Positions 41,831 through 52,990 are shown, counted from the first letter of the stretch. The stretch: 64,000 nucleotides of DNA from Symsagittifera roscoffensis (GCF_963678635.1 NC_087068.1:29886318-29950317); one strand, 5' to 3'. Program-made: numbers and translations. Notes: a model not told the origin generated them from the letters alone.

Positions 41831-42719
41831 AAAAGGAGCGGGCGCAAAAACCTAATCAGTAGGAGACTACGTATGGGTATTCCAGAATGTTATACCTCGT
41901 AAAGGAACAAAAAAGCTCCTGAGGAAGTGGAGAGGATCCTTCATGATAACGGAAGTGCACCAGGAGGGACGTTTCTATAGACTGAGTACCGGTCGAGCCG
42001 CTCACTTTGAAAATTATAAGCCACACAACCCATCTACGGAAGACTGGGGTATACCTGCAGACATGGAAGAAGGGGATTATTTGATGATGGACTCAGCCTG
42101 CGAGGTCAATGAGAAGGGCACCAGGGGAAAGAATGATAAGAATGAAACCCTAGAAGAAGGATCATCTCCACCACTGGACCTGTATTCCAATGAGGTGATC
42201 GAAGCGAATGAAGAAACCTTACCCTACGCAGAAGAGTACTGGCATGACCCTGAACAAAAAGAGGTTCCCAAAAACTTGGAACCACACCTACCGTTTTCTA
42301 TACAGACACGACAGAGTGACAGGTCAAGAGTCACAAAGAAATACAACCCTTACGGAGACGACTTCGTAGTGGCCAGAATAGATCTCAAGAAGATGGTAGA
42401 GAAATTAGTGGGTCTAGAAAAAATAACTGTGTCACAGGACATAGACATAGTCGACGACCACGACAAGGAATGGATCGAGGACCGGTTAAGACCTGAGGTA
42501 GAATTCGACGACGAGCAACAGCAATCATACGAGCAAGATTTGACAAATCTTCGTGTGTTGGAATGGTTGAGCGAAATGACGTCGGACCCAAAAGAGACCA
42601 GTGTCACGATTCAAGACATAGACCGGGAGAGCATGAAATACGTTAAGACCCTGAGGGATGATCCTACCTGGGCTGCCAGGAATGGCAACTACTCATTCCG
42701 GCGTCTAACCTCGACTTAA
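41831..42719 (+). CDS. Integrase C-terminal module and acidic tail (right)
   Basis: The open frame 41943-42719 (258 codons) starts MITEVHQEGRFYRLSTGR. The preceding codons (VGDYVWVFQNV, KLLRKWRGSF) are the start of the GPY/F-type module in the same stretch. The long acidic tail is conserved between arms and open in both, unlike most neighbours. Confidence 0.75.
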
Positions 42720-42749
42720 TCTCCGGTATGCGATCGACGGGGACGTCGA

Positions 42750-43363
42750 TTGATATTTTTGTCCGGGGAGTGGGGGTATGACTTAACCACACTGAAAAAT
42801 TATTAATAAAAAAAATAAGAGTAGCAAGAGAGACAGGCCATCTAGTAGCAGAAAGAAGCGAGCATTTTAAGAATCCAGACATAGGGAGAGTAGTGCAGTC
42901 ATTTTTTAACCTGCCGAATCAATACTCAAGTAGCATAATAGTAACAGACAGTGATTTTTTACTAACGGATAGAACATGTGCGATAGCCATCACAGCGGAC
43001 TAGAGATTTAGAACATCATTAGCAGCTGATTTTAAAAGAGAGTATAGAAACATAGAATTTCCGTGGAAGCAGAGACCAGGCGTAGGAGGTGTAGCTGCCT
43101 TGCCTCCTGCGGCTTCTCAGATACCAGGTAAAAATTTATGCTTCTTGGTGACGAGGGCGACGGAGAGGCTGCCTGTAGACCCCGAGGACTTGCTGAGAGA
43201 CATCCGTCTGAAGAGGGAGGTGAGTGAACTCTCGCTCCCCGTACACGATCCTAACCGAGGACGACTGAATCCGAGGGAGCTGTATGCACTGATACATGTA
43301 ATCTTTGCTGACACGATCATGCAGGTATACTTACACAAGAAATATTATTTGAGTATAGGCTGA
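42750..43363 (+). pseudogene. TARG1-like macrodomain (right)
   Basis: Counterpart of 15096-15735. VDIFVRGVG, FLLTDRTCAIAITAD, a TAG at about 43003 where the left has Met, LAADFKREY, LCFLVTRATERL, LSLPVHDPNRGRLNPREL, ending in KKYYLSIG before TGA. The C-terminal end is intact here (the left has a stop). Arg and Asn again sit where TARG1 has its catalytic Lys and Asp. Confidence 0.6.
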
Positions 43364-43753
43364 GCCTAGGCTGTGTGTGAGAGGTGTTTTGTTATTTAGG
43401 TTATGTGTTATGCAGGTTACTTACGTGTTATGTTTTATGTGTTCTGTTATTAAGACCTTGGGTATTGAAGGGTTAGTGATCATGAATGAACGAAAGTTAT
43501 AGGAATAGAACCAAAGTTTGGACTGTCCACTCTTAGATCAAAATTTCTAGATTCTTAGCAATAGATTGATTTTAAAAAGTTTTAAATACCGAAATTCTTT
43601 TATTTGACTGTTTTAAATTGATTTTAAAGCAGAACTGGAGTGAAGTTGATAGGTGTGATTTCGTAACCTTTTTTCTAGATCGTGATTGATCATTTAAATC
43701 TCTCACTTGATTTCAATTGATCAAACTGATAATAGAATCGAATCTGAGAGAAA
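43364..43753 (+). other. Intergenic stretch between pol-macro and 3' ORF
   Basis: AT-rich, no ORF. It matches 14706-15095 (minus) on the left. It could hold a splice acceptor or subgenomic start for the 3' ORF; nothing specific is recognisable. Confidence 0.5.
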
Positions 43754-44273
43754 ATGGACAACTTCAATATGAACGAATTGATAGACCTGGCAGAGGCATA
43801 TACAGGACCGATGGTAGATGCGATCTATTGTCGGCTAACAGATCGAGACTTCGATCTGGAGGACCCAGAGGTGGTCATGTTGCTGGTAGCCTTAATCAAT
43901 ATCTTGGGGCATGACAACCGTGGGGACCGCCCCACGGAACACGGAATTCTTGTTGATATCAGCATACGGAGAAGGAGGGGTACTAGACCGCCCGATTATG
44001 ACCGTGATGAGGTGGAGAAACGGGGTCCTCCCAGGGAGTGACTTGGCGAACGAGCCTGGATTGGGAAATTCAAGGACCTACCAAACCATTGAGATGCCTT
44101 TGCCCACCAAGCCTAGGCCTGGATTGAGAAGGATGCATCAGGAAATGAACAGCGAGGCTGCCTCGTCTAATTCGCAACTGAGAGTGGCTGTGCCACCAAA
44201 GAGGGCGAGAGTAGAGGAGGAGGTTCAGATGAGTGAGACCATGCAGGATCTGAACGAACGGTGCGAGAGCTAG
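43754..44273 (+). pseudogene. 3' ORF, first part (right), unknown
   Basis: MDNFNMNELIDLAEAYTGPM then LEDPEVVMLLVALINILG. A frame change near 43930 moves the rest to 43911-44273 (Pro/Ser-rich, then acidic). Counterpart of the intact 14193-14705. Confidence 0.7.
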
Positions 44274-44929
44274 AAAAGACGAGGAAAGAACTAGATGATA
44301 TGACCAAGACCATGCTCAGTGTGTAAGAGGACAGGGACATGCGCAAAAGGTTGTTTCAAGGCTGCAATTAAAAGCAGGGTGAAGAAATAGAGCGCTCAAA
44401 GTACAGCCGTAAAAAGAGCGATACCTGTTAGGAACATTCCTCGTGGGCAGTCCCCGATGGAGCTTTTGACGGCTCGCGAGCTAAGTCAAACAACGGAGAC
44501 GCGACTCCCACTGACAAGTGGTCGTGGGAAAATCCCGAACCCGAGTGACACCCTATGTGACCCAGTCGTGGAACAGACAGTGAAGAAGCTGATAGAAACA
44601 GCTGGACGAATTGTCACCAACAGTAATGCACCAAACTCCGGGGTGACTGCACCCTATAGAACGATAGACGATTCAAGTAGTGTACAGCTCTCCCAAGAGA
44701 CCATGGCGAGAACGGGAGCTAGTAATACGACATTACCATCAAAGAGCTCTAAAGTCCCAGACAGGAAAATAAGAGAAATGCCAATGAAGAAAGTGTCCCG
44801 ATTGATTGATGTACAGAAGAAAAACCAGGTGAAGAACAACTTCAAAGGAATTCCGGATACGGATCCGCGAGTCTGTTCAATCGATCGACTTGGAGCCCAG
44901 CAGAAAACCTGCAGCAACCGCCACTTGGG
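44274..44929 (+). pseudogene. 3' ORF, second part (right)
   Basis: Low-complexity linker (MELLTARELSQTTETRLP, IETAGRIVTNSNAPN). The open part is 44457-44942. Leads directly into the SGNH-like domain after a frameshift. Confidence 0.6.
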
Positions 44930-45410
44930 ACGTCAGATCTGATTTTGGGTGACAGCTTGGTGCGAGTACTCCAGAACTTGAGGACCTCCTGGATCACCAC
45001 GGTGATGGCCTTTGGAGGTGCCACGATAGCCCAGCTGTACCGGATGGTGGAGTTAACGAACCCATGAAGAATTCCTAATGTGATGATAATAGTGGGACAA
45101 ACAATGTGTCTAGAGGTTCAGATGAAGAGGAGGCACAATGGGAGTCGATGATGGTGTGCCTTTTCACTGCTCTCTGGCAGAATTTCAAGTGCGCGGTACT
45201 GACCGTCTGCACCGTATCAATGAGCACGAGAACAATGACACCGGCGGGAAGGAGGCACAACGAAAGGGTCATTAGTTGAAACAACATAGTAAGAAATCTG
45301 GCTAGTCGCAATGCTGGACGCATGATTCTCAATACTCTCAAGCATGAGCTCAGAGCAATGAATCAGGCCAGACTCACCACCGACGGAATTTATTTTGATA
45401 GCATATAGGG
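44930..45410 (+). pseudogene. SGNH/GDSL-hydrolase-like domain in 3' ORF
   Basis: Block I LILGDSLVRVL (GDS at 44948-44956), block II AFGGATIAQLY, a broken block III where GTNN would fall (about 45092-45105), and a block V-like TTDGIYFDSI (45382-45393) with Tyr where the catalytic His would be. SGNH proteins are serine esterases. Frameshifts and a TAG after the last block show decay. The left arm has lost this region. Confidence 0.65.
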
Positions 45411-45977
45411 ACAAGGCTGGTTGAATCGAGTCTTCGAGGAGCTACTGGATGGTTTGGAAGTCGAGCTCTTTGACACGGGAGTAATGAAGAGAGAAGAGAC
45501 CACAAACGAGCCTGCACTACCGACCTTGGTACCCCCTAGCCTGGAAGCACGTTTGAGATCAGTCCCAGCCGTGACACAGCGGCCGCAAGGCTCCAGCGAG
45601 TCAGGGCGATGAACAGACGTAATGGACAGACTGGGGGGGCGCCAATGAGAAGAACGATTCGCCCACATAGAAGACGGGGAACGATCAACTCGACAACGGA
45701 CACCTCAGGCACCTCAAGATCAGAAACTACGAGTACCAAACAAGAAAAACGACGACCAAGCAGAAGCTCTCTGATGTGGTCGATGCCCATACCTTCACCT
45801 TGGCAAGTCTGGAAACAAGACCTAATGAAGTTAAATCTTCAGACAGTAAAGTTTGCGGCTGATGCCGTGAGGATGACAAATGGACCAAGACTCACAGTGA
45901 GCGGGCTATACACGATTGCAGGTGTGGACTGCTTGATAGCCGCAGACTTTAACTCCAGTTCCACAGCCGCCATATGA
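45411..45977 (+). pseudogene. 3' ORF, region after SGNH-like domain
   Basis: WLNRVFEELLDGLEVELFD, then a Pro/Ser/Arg-rich linker (RPHRRRGTINS) and LKLNLQT-like and YTIAGVDCLIAADFN segments. No family recognised. Frames change at about 45612. Confidence 0.55.
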
Positions 45978-45986
45978 TTTGCTGAT

Positions 45987-46796
45987 TTGGAAGGACTGCC
46001 CTCTAGTAACACAATGGGTCCAGTAAATGCGAGACCTTTACAGGACGTGAAGTTGAAGCACAATGAAGGAAATCGGGAAGAAAGACCAGGAAGATTTCTG
46101 ACAACGAGGGCACAAATTGGACATTATGTGAAGATGTTCAAACAGATAAGAGCAACCCCATCTCAGGTGAAAGAAAGGGCCTATCCGAAGCAGGCCATTC
46201 AAGACGGCGACATCGAGAGATATGGTGGGATGAAATTCGGAAAAGACGAAGCCATCTTCTCGGCATACGACAAAGCGGAGATGAAGAAAGCGAAGATCCT
46301 GGTGGTTGCGAGTTCGGACTTCTCGCATACATCCGAATCCCTGTTTTGGTCCGATGTGATAAAGCTGGCGGCAATCGACCTGGACTTGATGCAATCAATG
46401 TCAATGGCGATTGGAGTGCAACGATAAACAGAGATAAACCCAATTACGATCGTGTTTGCCGGCATAAACGATCTCTTGCACATAGGAGGTTTCCTGAGCA
46501 GACTCAGAGAACCTACAACGGCGAAAGACGCGGTATGGCCAGCTATAAAGGATATCCTCGAATCGATGGTTGAGATAATTGATACACTAAAAGAAGGCAC
46601 ATTCCCAAAAATTACACCAAAGGCTGTATTTGCACTATCTCCGGGGTACGCGCATCTCCCGGATGGATTGAAATTCGTGTATGCAAAGGTGGCGTTGCTC
46701 TCGGAAGGAATGTATGATGTGATCATATCTGCCCCTAATCATGAATTAGAAGTGGAAAACCTGAGACTACTAAGGGCAGAATTGCCGGCAGTGTGA
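45987..46796 (+). pseudogene. 3' ORF, second GxND-type (SGNH-like) domain
   Basis: AKILVVASSDFSHTSESLFW followed (frame change near 46427) by ITIVFAGINDLLHIGGFL, PKAVFALSPGYAHLP and MYDVIISAPNHEL. A hydrophobic strand then G-x-N-D resembles SGNH block III, and the order of strands fits a flavodoxin-like alpha/beta fold. A proper catalytic Ser/His pair is not evident. Best called SGNH-like or unknown alpha/beta domain. Confidence 0.5.
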
Positions 46797-47160
46797 TCAG
46801 ACATCTCCAATGCAATGCGGGATTTAAGGATCATTCACTACAAATGTTGATGCAAGATGAAGTACTGGGGTTGGAACTGTCCAACTTCAGCCGACAACTC
46901 AAGTTAAAACCAGGAGTAGGCGATGACCACCGAGTGATTGTGGTTATGTCCAACGACTTGTGGTTCCAACGAATGGAAGTAAAGGAACAAGGAGAAAGGA
47001 GACAGGAATCCAGAGAGACAAGAGCTCACATGGAAGCAATGGTTTGGCGTACAAAGCCAGAGGCCAACAAGTAGCTGCACATGACTCCTCGGATAGCTGC
47101 AATGGGCGCCGACGCTTTCGAGCGAGGTCCATCAATGATCAGGAAAACTTATGCCTAACT
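46793..47160 (+). pseudogene. 3' ORF, region after GxND domain
   Basis: DEVLGLELSNFSRQLKLKPG and VIVVMSNDLWFQRME segments; open 46793-47074, then broken. It continues the alpha/beta pattern of the previous region. Unknown function. Confidence 0.5.
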
Positions 47161-47640
47161 CCTGAAAGAAGTGAACCTGGCTGAAAATGCAGAAGAGAAA
47201 TCAGCGAATTTGCGAACAAGATGTGCCAAGTTACCTTGAAATTTTTCTGGACACAGAATGTACAGGGAGAAGAAGGATTTGATAAGACGGATACGATGCT
47301 GGAAGGGTTGCGAGCAGGATGGACCGCGTCCTTCCTGGCAAATGTCTACCCTTTGCTCTCCCGATACTTGATTGGGAAGTTCTTCAAGGCTGTCAAGAAG
47401 TTTTCGGTCGTGGAATTATTAGCCATCTTCCTGACGTTTGGAGCAGAGAAAATTGTAAAAGGACCAGTGGTGCTGCTGACTGAGGGAAAACAGAATCTAC
47501 GGCTTGATGGACTCCTAACGTTGATAGCAATAACACACGGCAACTAAGGAGGAATAATGAACTTGACTCGCTACCCGGAGCAAATGAGAGAAAATGTGAA
47601 AAAATTTGATATGAAATGATCTACGGGTTGCTGGACCAAG
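47161..47640 (+). pseudogene. 3' ORF, helical region
   Basis: Open 47221-47547: FLANVYPLLSRYLIGKFF, VVELLAIFLTFGAEKIVKG, LLTEGKQNLRLDGLL. Alternating hydrophobic helices; one or two might be membrane-associated but none is a clear signal or transmembrane segment. Unknown. Confidence 0.5.
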
Positions 47641-47649
47641 ATAAGAGAC

Positions 47650-48492
47650 TTGGGACACACTCTTATCCGGTTTATACTGCAGCAGAATCGCTTCGGGACA
47701 GGAGAAGATGAGATAATTGAAAAAGAAGAGCATCTGCGAGGCCATGCAGGGGGCATCCCCCTGTTAACTGACTTGAGCCTGGCTATGAGGACCTTAGCGC
47801 TGATCAGAGGAGCCACGGAGTTCGTGACGGTCATATATGGACCTGCGGTCACGTTTGCGTTCGCTGATGTCAAGGTGGAAGTCTACAGGAGGTCGGTGCT
47901 GCACCTGAACCTCATATCAGCAGTGGACGGAAGTGCGCTGAAGTGGTATGAACAGCATGTACTGCGAGAGCTCATGAGCGAAGACCTATTGTTTGCAAAG
48001 ATTTCGGAGCCAGCGATGACGGTCATAAACTTTGAAGATAACTTTCGTGATCGTATGGGAGAAGTGGACAGAGGACACATCGAGGTGTTCCCGAAACTCT
48101 AGAAGTTAGGGCCGCATGATAAAATGAATGGCGAGATCACGAGAATTCCTCTTTTAATGGCCGCGTATTCTAAGGTGAGAGAAGAGACGAAATGCTGGGG
48201 TGACTACAAGAAACTGCCGGAAGAAACCCCTGAATTTCCCTTGAAGGAAAACGCTCGGAGGAGTCTCCGCAGTGCAAACCCCCAGGATGGGGCCTTTAGG
48301 ACTAACGAATGGAGAATGGCTAAATTCTCTGAAATGAAGGATCCGTGTTTCATTGGCAGAAACGTTGCCGTGCTGCAGTGTAAGCAGTTTGTCTACACGG
48401 ATGAGACAACGAGGAGGCGGATGAATAACGCAGCCACTCCAAAGCCGGACGATTTGAAGAGGAATGAAAGAAATTTGACCTGGCTCCCATAG
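47650..48492 (+). pseudogene. 3' ORF, C-terminal region
   Basis: Open 47650-48102 (GTGEDEIIEKEEHLRGHAG, VYRRSVLHLNLISAVDG) and 48124-48492 (MAAYSKVREETKCWGD, FIGRNVAVLQCKQFVYTD). No family recognised. The long, mostly open coding capacity from 43754 to here suggests one large polyprotein, here split by a few frameshifts. Confidence 0.5.
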
Positions 48493-50037
48493 TAATGAGA
48501 GGAAAGGCAGACTTACAGGAGGCCTCAATGATTTTGATGAGCTGCGAGGAAGTCAAGTTAATGCACGGAGGAGAATAAGATCAGTCAGCTGGCAGATTAG
48601 TTAAACCAAAATTTCCAGATGGATCGAGAAATGACGAATAAAGCATTTGTTGCATTTTTAAATTTGTATTTTGATTTTAGTTAGTGGCTTTAGAGACACT
48701 TACTATTTATTTAGAAAGGCTTGAGCAAAGAATATATTTAATTATTCTAGCCTGCATATTTGTTTTTAATCAACTAGGACAACTGATCACTTCGTGGTGA
48801 CATGAAAGGCTTGGGTAATCTCTCGAAGAGGGAGATTGTTTCATTGTTCTTTCTAACCAAAGAGTTCCTTAGTTTTAATATTGAGGACCAATAACAACTA
48901 AAATTTCCAAAGGGAAGAAGAAGCATAGTAGGATAATTTTAGCCTGTTGGTAGGCAGCACTGTCCTGCAAACTAACACAACAGGAGAAAAAATTTTAAAT
49001 CAGGGCGTTGACATTGGAAGTCAAAAAAAATGTTTTATCTTACGTCATATCCTCGAAAGTGCAGATTAGTGAAAGAATTTGGAAGGCTATAGTAGTGTAG
49101 TATGATGCCATTTATATTTTGCAGTGAGTCGATATGACGTGGATAAGAATAATTTCGTGCATTTTGTAAATTCTGTTGGATGACACTGTACCAATTTTAC
49201 GAACATTGCGAGATTCAATGGGGACATTGACCGGGCTGTCCGGGGAGTATGTGACATTCGACCAGAATGAAAGAAAATGCAGATTCGGCAATTTCGAATT
49301 ATTAGCCGCTTACCTTCCGAATTGGCAGTTTTTAACAGTGTTATTGGAACGATTGGTCAAACTGTGAAGGCTAGATTATTCTGGTTTTTCAAAATTTTAA
49401 AATTTCGAATGATGACGTCATATTTCTGAGAAACGTCAAAATTGGCCATTTTGGAAGAAATCCAGAATTGAGACACAACAACAATAGATGCAACGACGAC
49501 AACAACGAAAATTGCGATACACGAGCAACAACGAATAGCAGAATTAGCAGAGACCGCTCCAAGTTGCAACGATTGTGTCGCTACAATCGATGCAAAGCCG
49601 TTCACAACAACGGTGAAGGGTAGAAAAACAGCCTTCTGGAAAGAAGATAAGGGTGTTATATCCCCGGTTTCAGGAATCCGGAGGGGTCTCGGGAATTGAA
49701 CTGAAATCCTTTTATATCAATTTTTTGCATCCCGATTATGTCCTGAATTGAATTTATTTACCATCTGAATTCATTTCCCGACGATGAGAACTTAGGAGTT
49801 AAGGGAAAGGGTTGATCCATCTTTGATGGAGATGATGATTTTTATCTACTGAACAAAAACAATGATAATATAACAAATAGTAGTAGCCCTCTTTTTAGGA
49901 GTGACCTCGTGGTCTGGGGATACTGAGACCCGGCCATGAGCTCACTATTTTGCATGTAATTAAGTTAATTTGAGCGTTCTAGTCGAAGTCGGAGAACAGT
50001 AACGTTTTTGTCGGCCCGATGTTAGAAAGACCACCAA
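48493..50037 (+). repeat. 3' UTR and truncated 3' LTR, right element
   Basis: 48560-49360 is untranslated and matches 13021-13675 (minus). The LTR probably begins at about 49363 (TGTGAAGGCTAG) and runs through the CAA-rich block and the TAGTAGCCCT block (about 49880) to 50037, where it is cut and joined to the PHD/RT element. The minisatellite part is missing. The left copy is cut at the equivalent base. Confidence 0.6.
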
Positions 50038-50118
50038 AAAAAGCTACGGTAAGTGCACAAGCTCGTAGGGCCATACCAGCGATATAAAAATGCATATATA
50101 TCAGCAATGAAGTCATAA

Positions 50119-51150
50119 AGGGGTAAGGAAGATATCTCACGGAACTAGGGGTTTAAAGTATCTGGGGGTAATAATTGTTCTTTGATAATATTTTCACATA
50201 TTTCTAAGTTTTCCATAGTGTTAGGCGTTGTCCTGGCATAAATGAGATCTTTTCTTGAACTCCTTTAGTATAGCAGGCATCAACGTTTTGAGGGGAGGTT
50301 AAACGATTTTCGTTAGTTTTTTCAAAATTTTGATTTGCTCATTCTGTTGAAATTCGAGGAACTTTTTACATTCAGATTCTGTTCCTATAACTGAACCAAG
50401 CACTCGGGCTCCTGCCTTTATAGTGATTTCTTTATTTGCGAAGGTTTTCTGAGCTTCACCGAGTTTTTCATCCTTGACAATGAATTGGCATTTGGATGCT
50501 TTCACGTGGTAGCCGAAAAGTTTACCCAGTGGTACAATTTTATCGAGTACCGTTCGTAGATTGCTTAATTTACCGACTGCGTTTCCGTCGTCTGCGTACC
50601 ATTTCTGGGTTACATCGTCTACTGATTAAAGTTTTAAGAGGGGTATTGTGGCTAGACAGTATATGACCATTGCTAGTGGATCCCCCTGGGTTGTTCCTTC
50701 TTGAGAGTAGATTGTTTTTTTGGTAACGAATAGTTTAGATGGATTGGAGTAGGAGTTCTTAATCGCTGTTAAAAAGGAAGGGCAGGTATTTTCGATGTTT
50801 TTTAATGTCAGCTTTCGGCTCAGCGAGTTGAAAGCGTTTTCGGCCTCTATCAGTAAAACAGCATCGGCGGAAAATTTGCTGTTTTGATCTCTTAGCGTGT
50901 GGATCGCATATTCAATGCCACATTTTTGTCCTAGGCAGAGTAAGTAGTTTGAACCGAGCGACATGAAATTGTTTTTTAGGCATTTAATTATTGTTCGCCC
51001 TATTATCCTACGCATAATTTCTCCTATGCCTATGAGTCTTGGGCCACTGGATTCTTATCTAAGGGTTTTAATCTGCATGCGTTATATGGCTCCATTAGTT
51101 CTGGATTTAGTTCTTCTGTGGCCAATTTTTTGGCAATTTTAGCAACTTTT
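50119..51150 (-). pseudogene. Reverse transcriptase of PHD/RT element (right)
   Basis: Open pieces 50626-51015 (MRRIIGRTIIKCLKN, LLIEAENAFNSLSR, EGTTQGDPLAMVIYC) and 50299-50505 (KASKCQFIVKDEK); the YADD region between them is out of frame. Ends at about 50119 where the endonuclease half is deleted. Motif A again has Glu in place of Asp. Confidence 0.85.
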
Positions 51151-51152
51151 TT

Positions 51153-52169
51153 TTAAATTTCAACTGGTTGTTGCCCGAAAATACGTCTCCATTCATTTGC
51201 ATCGAGGCCAGATGGTCCATGCGAACCGTGCGTTCTCATGGCTGCCTTCTTGATATGTTGATTGTTTATCTGATCAAATATCGATGGATGGAAAGGAATT
51301 GTTTCGTTTGAGACTGGTGTAATATAGTTCTTATCAATTGGTTTAGATGGTGGGTGTTTCTCTATGAGAGTCTGTTCTACTGTCTTACCTTTGACAATCT
51401 CGTCGAAGGTAAGAACGCCTTTGGATGTGTCTGTTAGTTTTGCAATTGCGCTTGATATTTTCCCAGTACTCATTAGTTTGTAGAAATGTTGTGCTTCAGT
51501 TTCAGTTTTTCTTCTACTTCCTTTCAACAAGCGCATTTGCAGCGCCTTTCCTTCGTTATATAGTCCATCCAGATCTCCGTCTTGCCATTGCTTAAGTCGC
51601 CTTGCTATTGTTTTGGATAAAGATCCATCAACTTCGGACTTTGTTTTGCACAGTAATAAGTGTGGAAAAATTGTTGCTGCGTGCATTGCGAAGGTATTTT
51701 CGTTGTTTTCTATTAGGCTGTTCAAAGATCTATTGAGGGTTTCAATGAAGTGATAACCAACTTTATTTTTTGACAAGATCATAAAGACCGGTTGCCAGTG
51801 GACCACTTCGGTGTATATTTTCCTGGTGGTTTCTATGAGTTCTGGACAGGGGTTTGACCATGGTTCTTGTATTGTTCTAGATTCTATAGTGGAAGACTCT
51901 CCTGAGTTTTGTGAGTGCGGGGCAGTGGAAGGGTGAGGGTGCATTTGGGGGAGCGTGGTTGTAGCTAGGATTGGGAGATTGCATTCATGCTTGTCGTTAG
52001 CTGAATGAAATTGGGAGGTGCAGCGATGACAACTGAAATCGTCATAGTGATCACTGCTGCGGGCTAGGCCGCTGCATTTTACATGCATGTAGCCTGGGCA
52101 TGTGAAGCACCAAACACCTCTGCCTCGCAGGCTGCTTTTACAAATAAGGCAGTGTGTTTGAGTAGCCAT
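51153..52169 (-). CDS. PHD-finger N-terminal part of the PHD/RT element polymerase (right)
   Basis: 338 open codons from MATQTHCLICKSSL. The C4HC3 PHD finger is complete (CLIC, CFTC, H, C, CHRC). A helical region follows and the conserved HGPSGLDANEWRRI stands before the RT fingers. The frame then ends near 51153 (FGQQPVEI), while the RT continues in another frame. It is the better preserved of the two copies. The PHD may guide the element to chromatin; this is inference. Confidence 0.8.
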   Translation of the reverse strand: MATQTHCLICKSSLRGRGVWCFTCPGYMHVKCSGLARSSDHYDDFSCHRCTSQFHSANDKHECNLPILATTTLPQMHPHPSTAPHSQNSGESSTIESRTIQEPWSNPCPELIETTRKIYTEVVHWQPVFMILSKNKVGYHFIETLNRSLNSLIENNENTFAMHAATIFPHLLLCKTKSEVDGSLSKTIARRLKQWQDGDLDGLYNEGKALQMRLLKGSRRKTETEAQHFYKLMSTGKISSAIAKLTDTSKGVLTFDEIVKGKTVEQTLIEKHPPSKPIDKNYITPVSNETIPFHPSIFDQINNQHIKKAAMRTHGSHGPSGLDANEWRRIFGQQPVEI

Positions 52170-52193
52170 TTTAGGAAGGACGGCGGTGTCAAG

Positions 52194-52722
52194 TTAGCGA
52201 GAGAATTTATAGATTAAATTTGCAAGAAAATTTATAAAAAAGTCATTACCGTAGAACGCGAAGTGGATGCCATCATGGCAGAACATTTGAGGGTTTGGAT
52301 TTAGGTTGAGGTTAGGCGAAACAATAAGTGCATGGGGGTGTACAAATCTATTTATCAAATTAAAAGGCACATGATTATGATATAAATTTCGCGGATTACT
52401 TCGGAATTATTACAGTTCTGAATGGGGATGATCAGTGTCTTGGGCTGAAAGTTGTTAGTGACGAGGTTAATCAACTTTTTCTACTGCTGTTCTAATTTTT
52501 GTGGATTCTTCTGTTGTCATTGTATCCAGCAACTATTGTTACTGTTTTTAGGCGCTTTGGTTTGCATTGTAAAACTACTTCAAACAGATCATGAAGCGTT
52601 GCGCCGCGGTAGGAGTGAATTGTCGACTTTACTAGAGCTGGTTTGATATATTTGGTCCTTGAAGTCCCGATAACTAGTTTCGGTGAGAACTCAGGGATGC
52701 GTCTGGCCTGGAGTTGCGGCAT
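52194..52722 (-). pseudogene. SGNH-hydrolase-like ORF of the PHD/RT element (right)
   Basis: From ATG 52722: VIGTSRTKYIK (block I-like), HSYRGATLHDLF, TVTIVAGYNDN (block III-like, G-x-N-D), then a frame change, a middle part, and CHDGIHFAFYGND (52263-52280) with the Asp-x-x-His of block V. This copy keeps all SGNH-type blocks, though across frames. It stops 25 bp upstream of the polymerase ATG at 52169, so it is probably ORF1 of the element. Confidence 0.65.
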
Positions 52723-52892
52723 CAACCTGAAACACAGGCAACTGGGGCGAGAAAGGAAGCTCTTTGGGGGTGATTTATGAATACTTTCACTGAGGGTTTG
52801 AAATTGCTGAGGCAAAGGCGATAAAAAAAGAAAGGAGTGGTACAACCTGACGTCGATTTGGAGGTCGATTTACCAGCTCACTCGATTCACCA

Positions 52893-52990
52893 GCTATCCT
52901 TTGTATATGGGGTGCAAATTACTGCGTAAGAGGCAATTCAAGACACTTCAATAAATGCTATTATAGAGAAGCGACGGTTGAAGTAAATAC
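52893..52990 (+). pseudogene. Remnant of restriction-like endonuclease tail (right)
   Basis: Plus-strand match to the end of the endonuclease ORF (11400-11510), equivalent to the minus-strand scraps at 1443-1551 and 7372-7486. Confidence 0.5.

Larger units (their letters stand above)
30571..50037 (+). mobile_element. Ty3/gypsy-like LTR element, right copy
   Basis: Plus-strand partner of 12360-30545. Order: 5' LTR (lacking its first ~500 bp), tandem-duplicated leader, gag, protease, RT fingers, [deletion of RT palm and RNase H at 39713], acidic linker, integrase, macrodomain, 3' ORF region with SGNH-like domains, 3' UTR, truncated 3' LTR (49363-50037). It is the only copy here with the whole 3' ORF region. 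Confidence 0.85.

Noticed and set aside
43754-48492. Envelope gene in the 3' ORF position
   Set aside because: No signal peptide, furin-like site or clear transmembrane segment. The readable motifs are SGNH-like instead.
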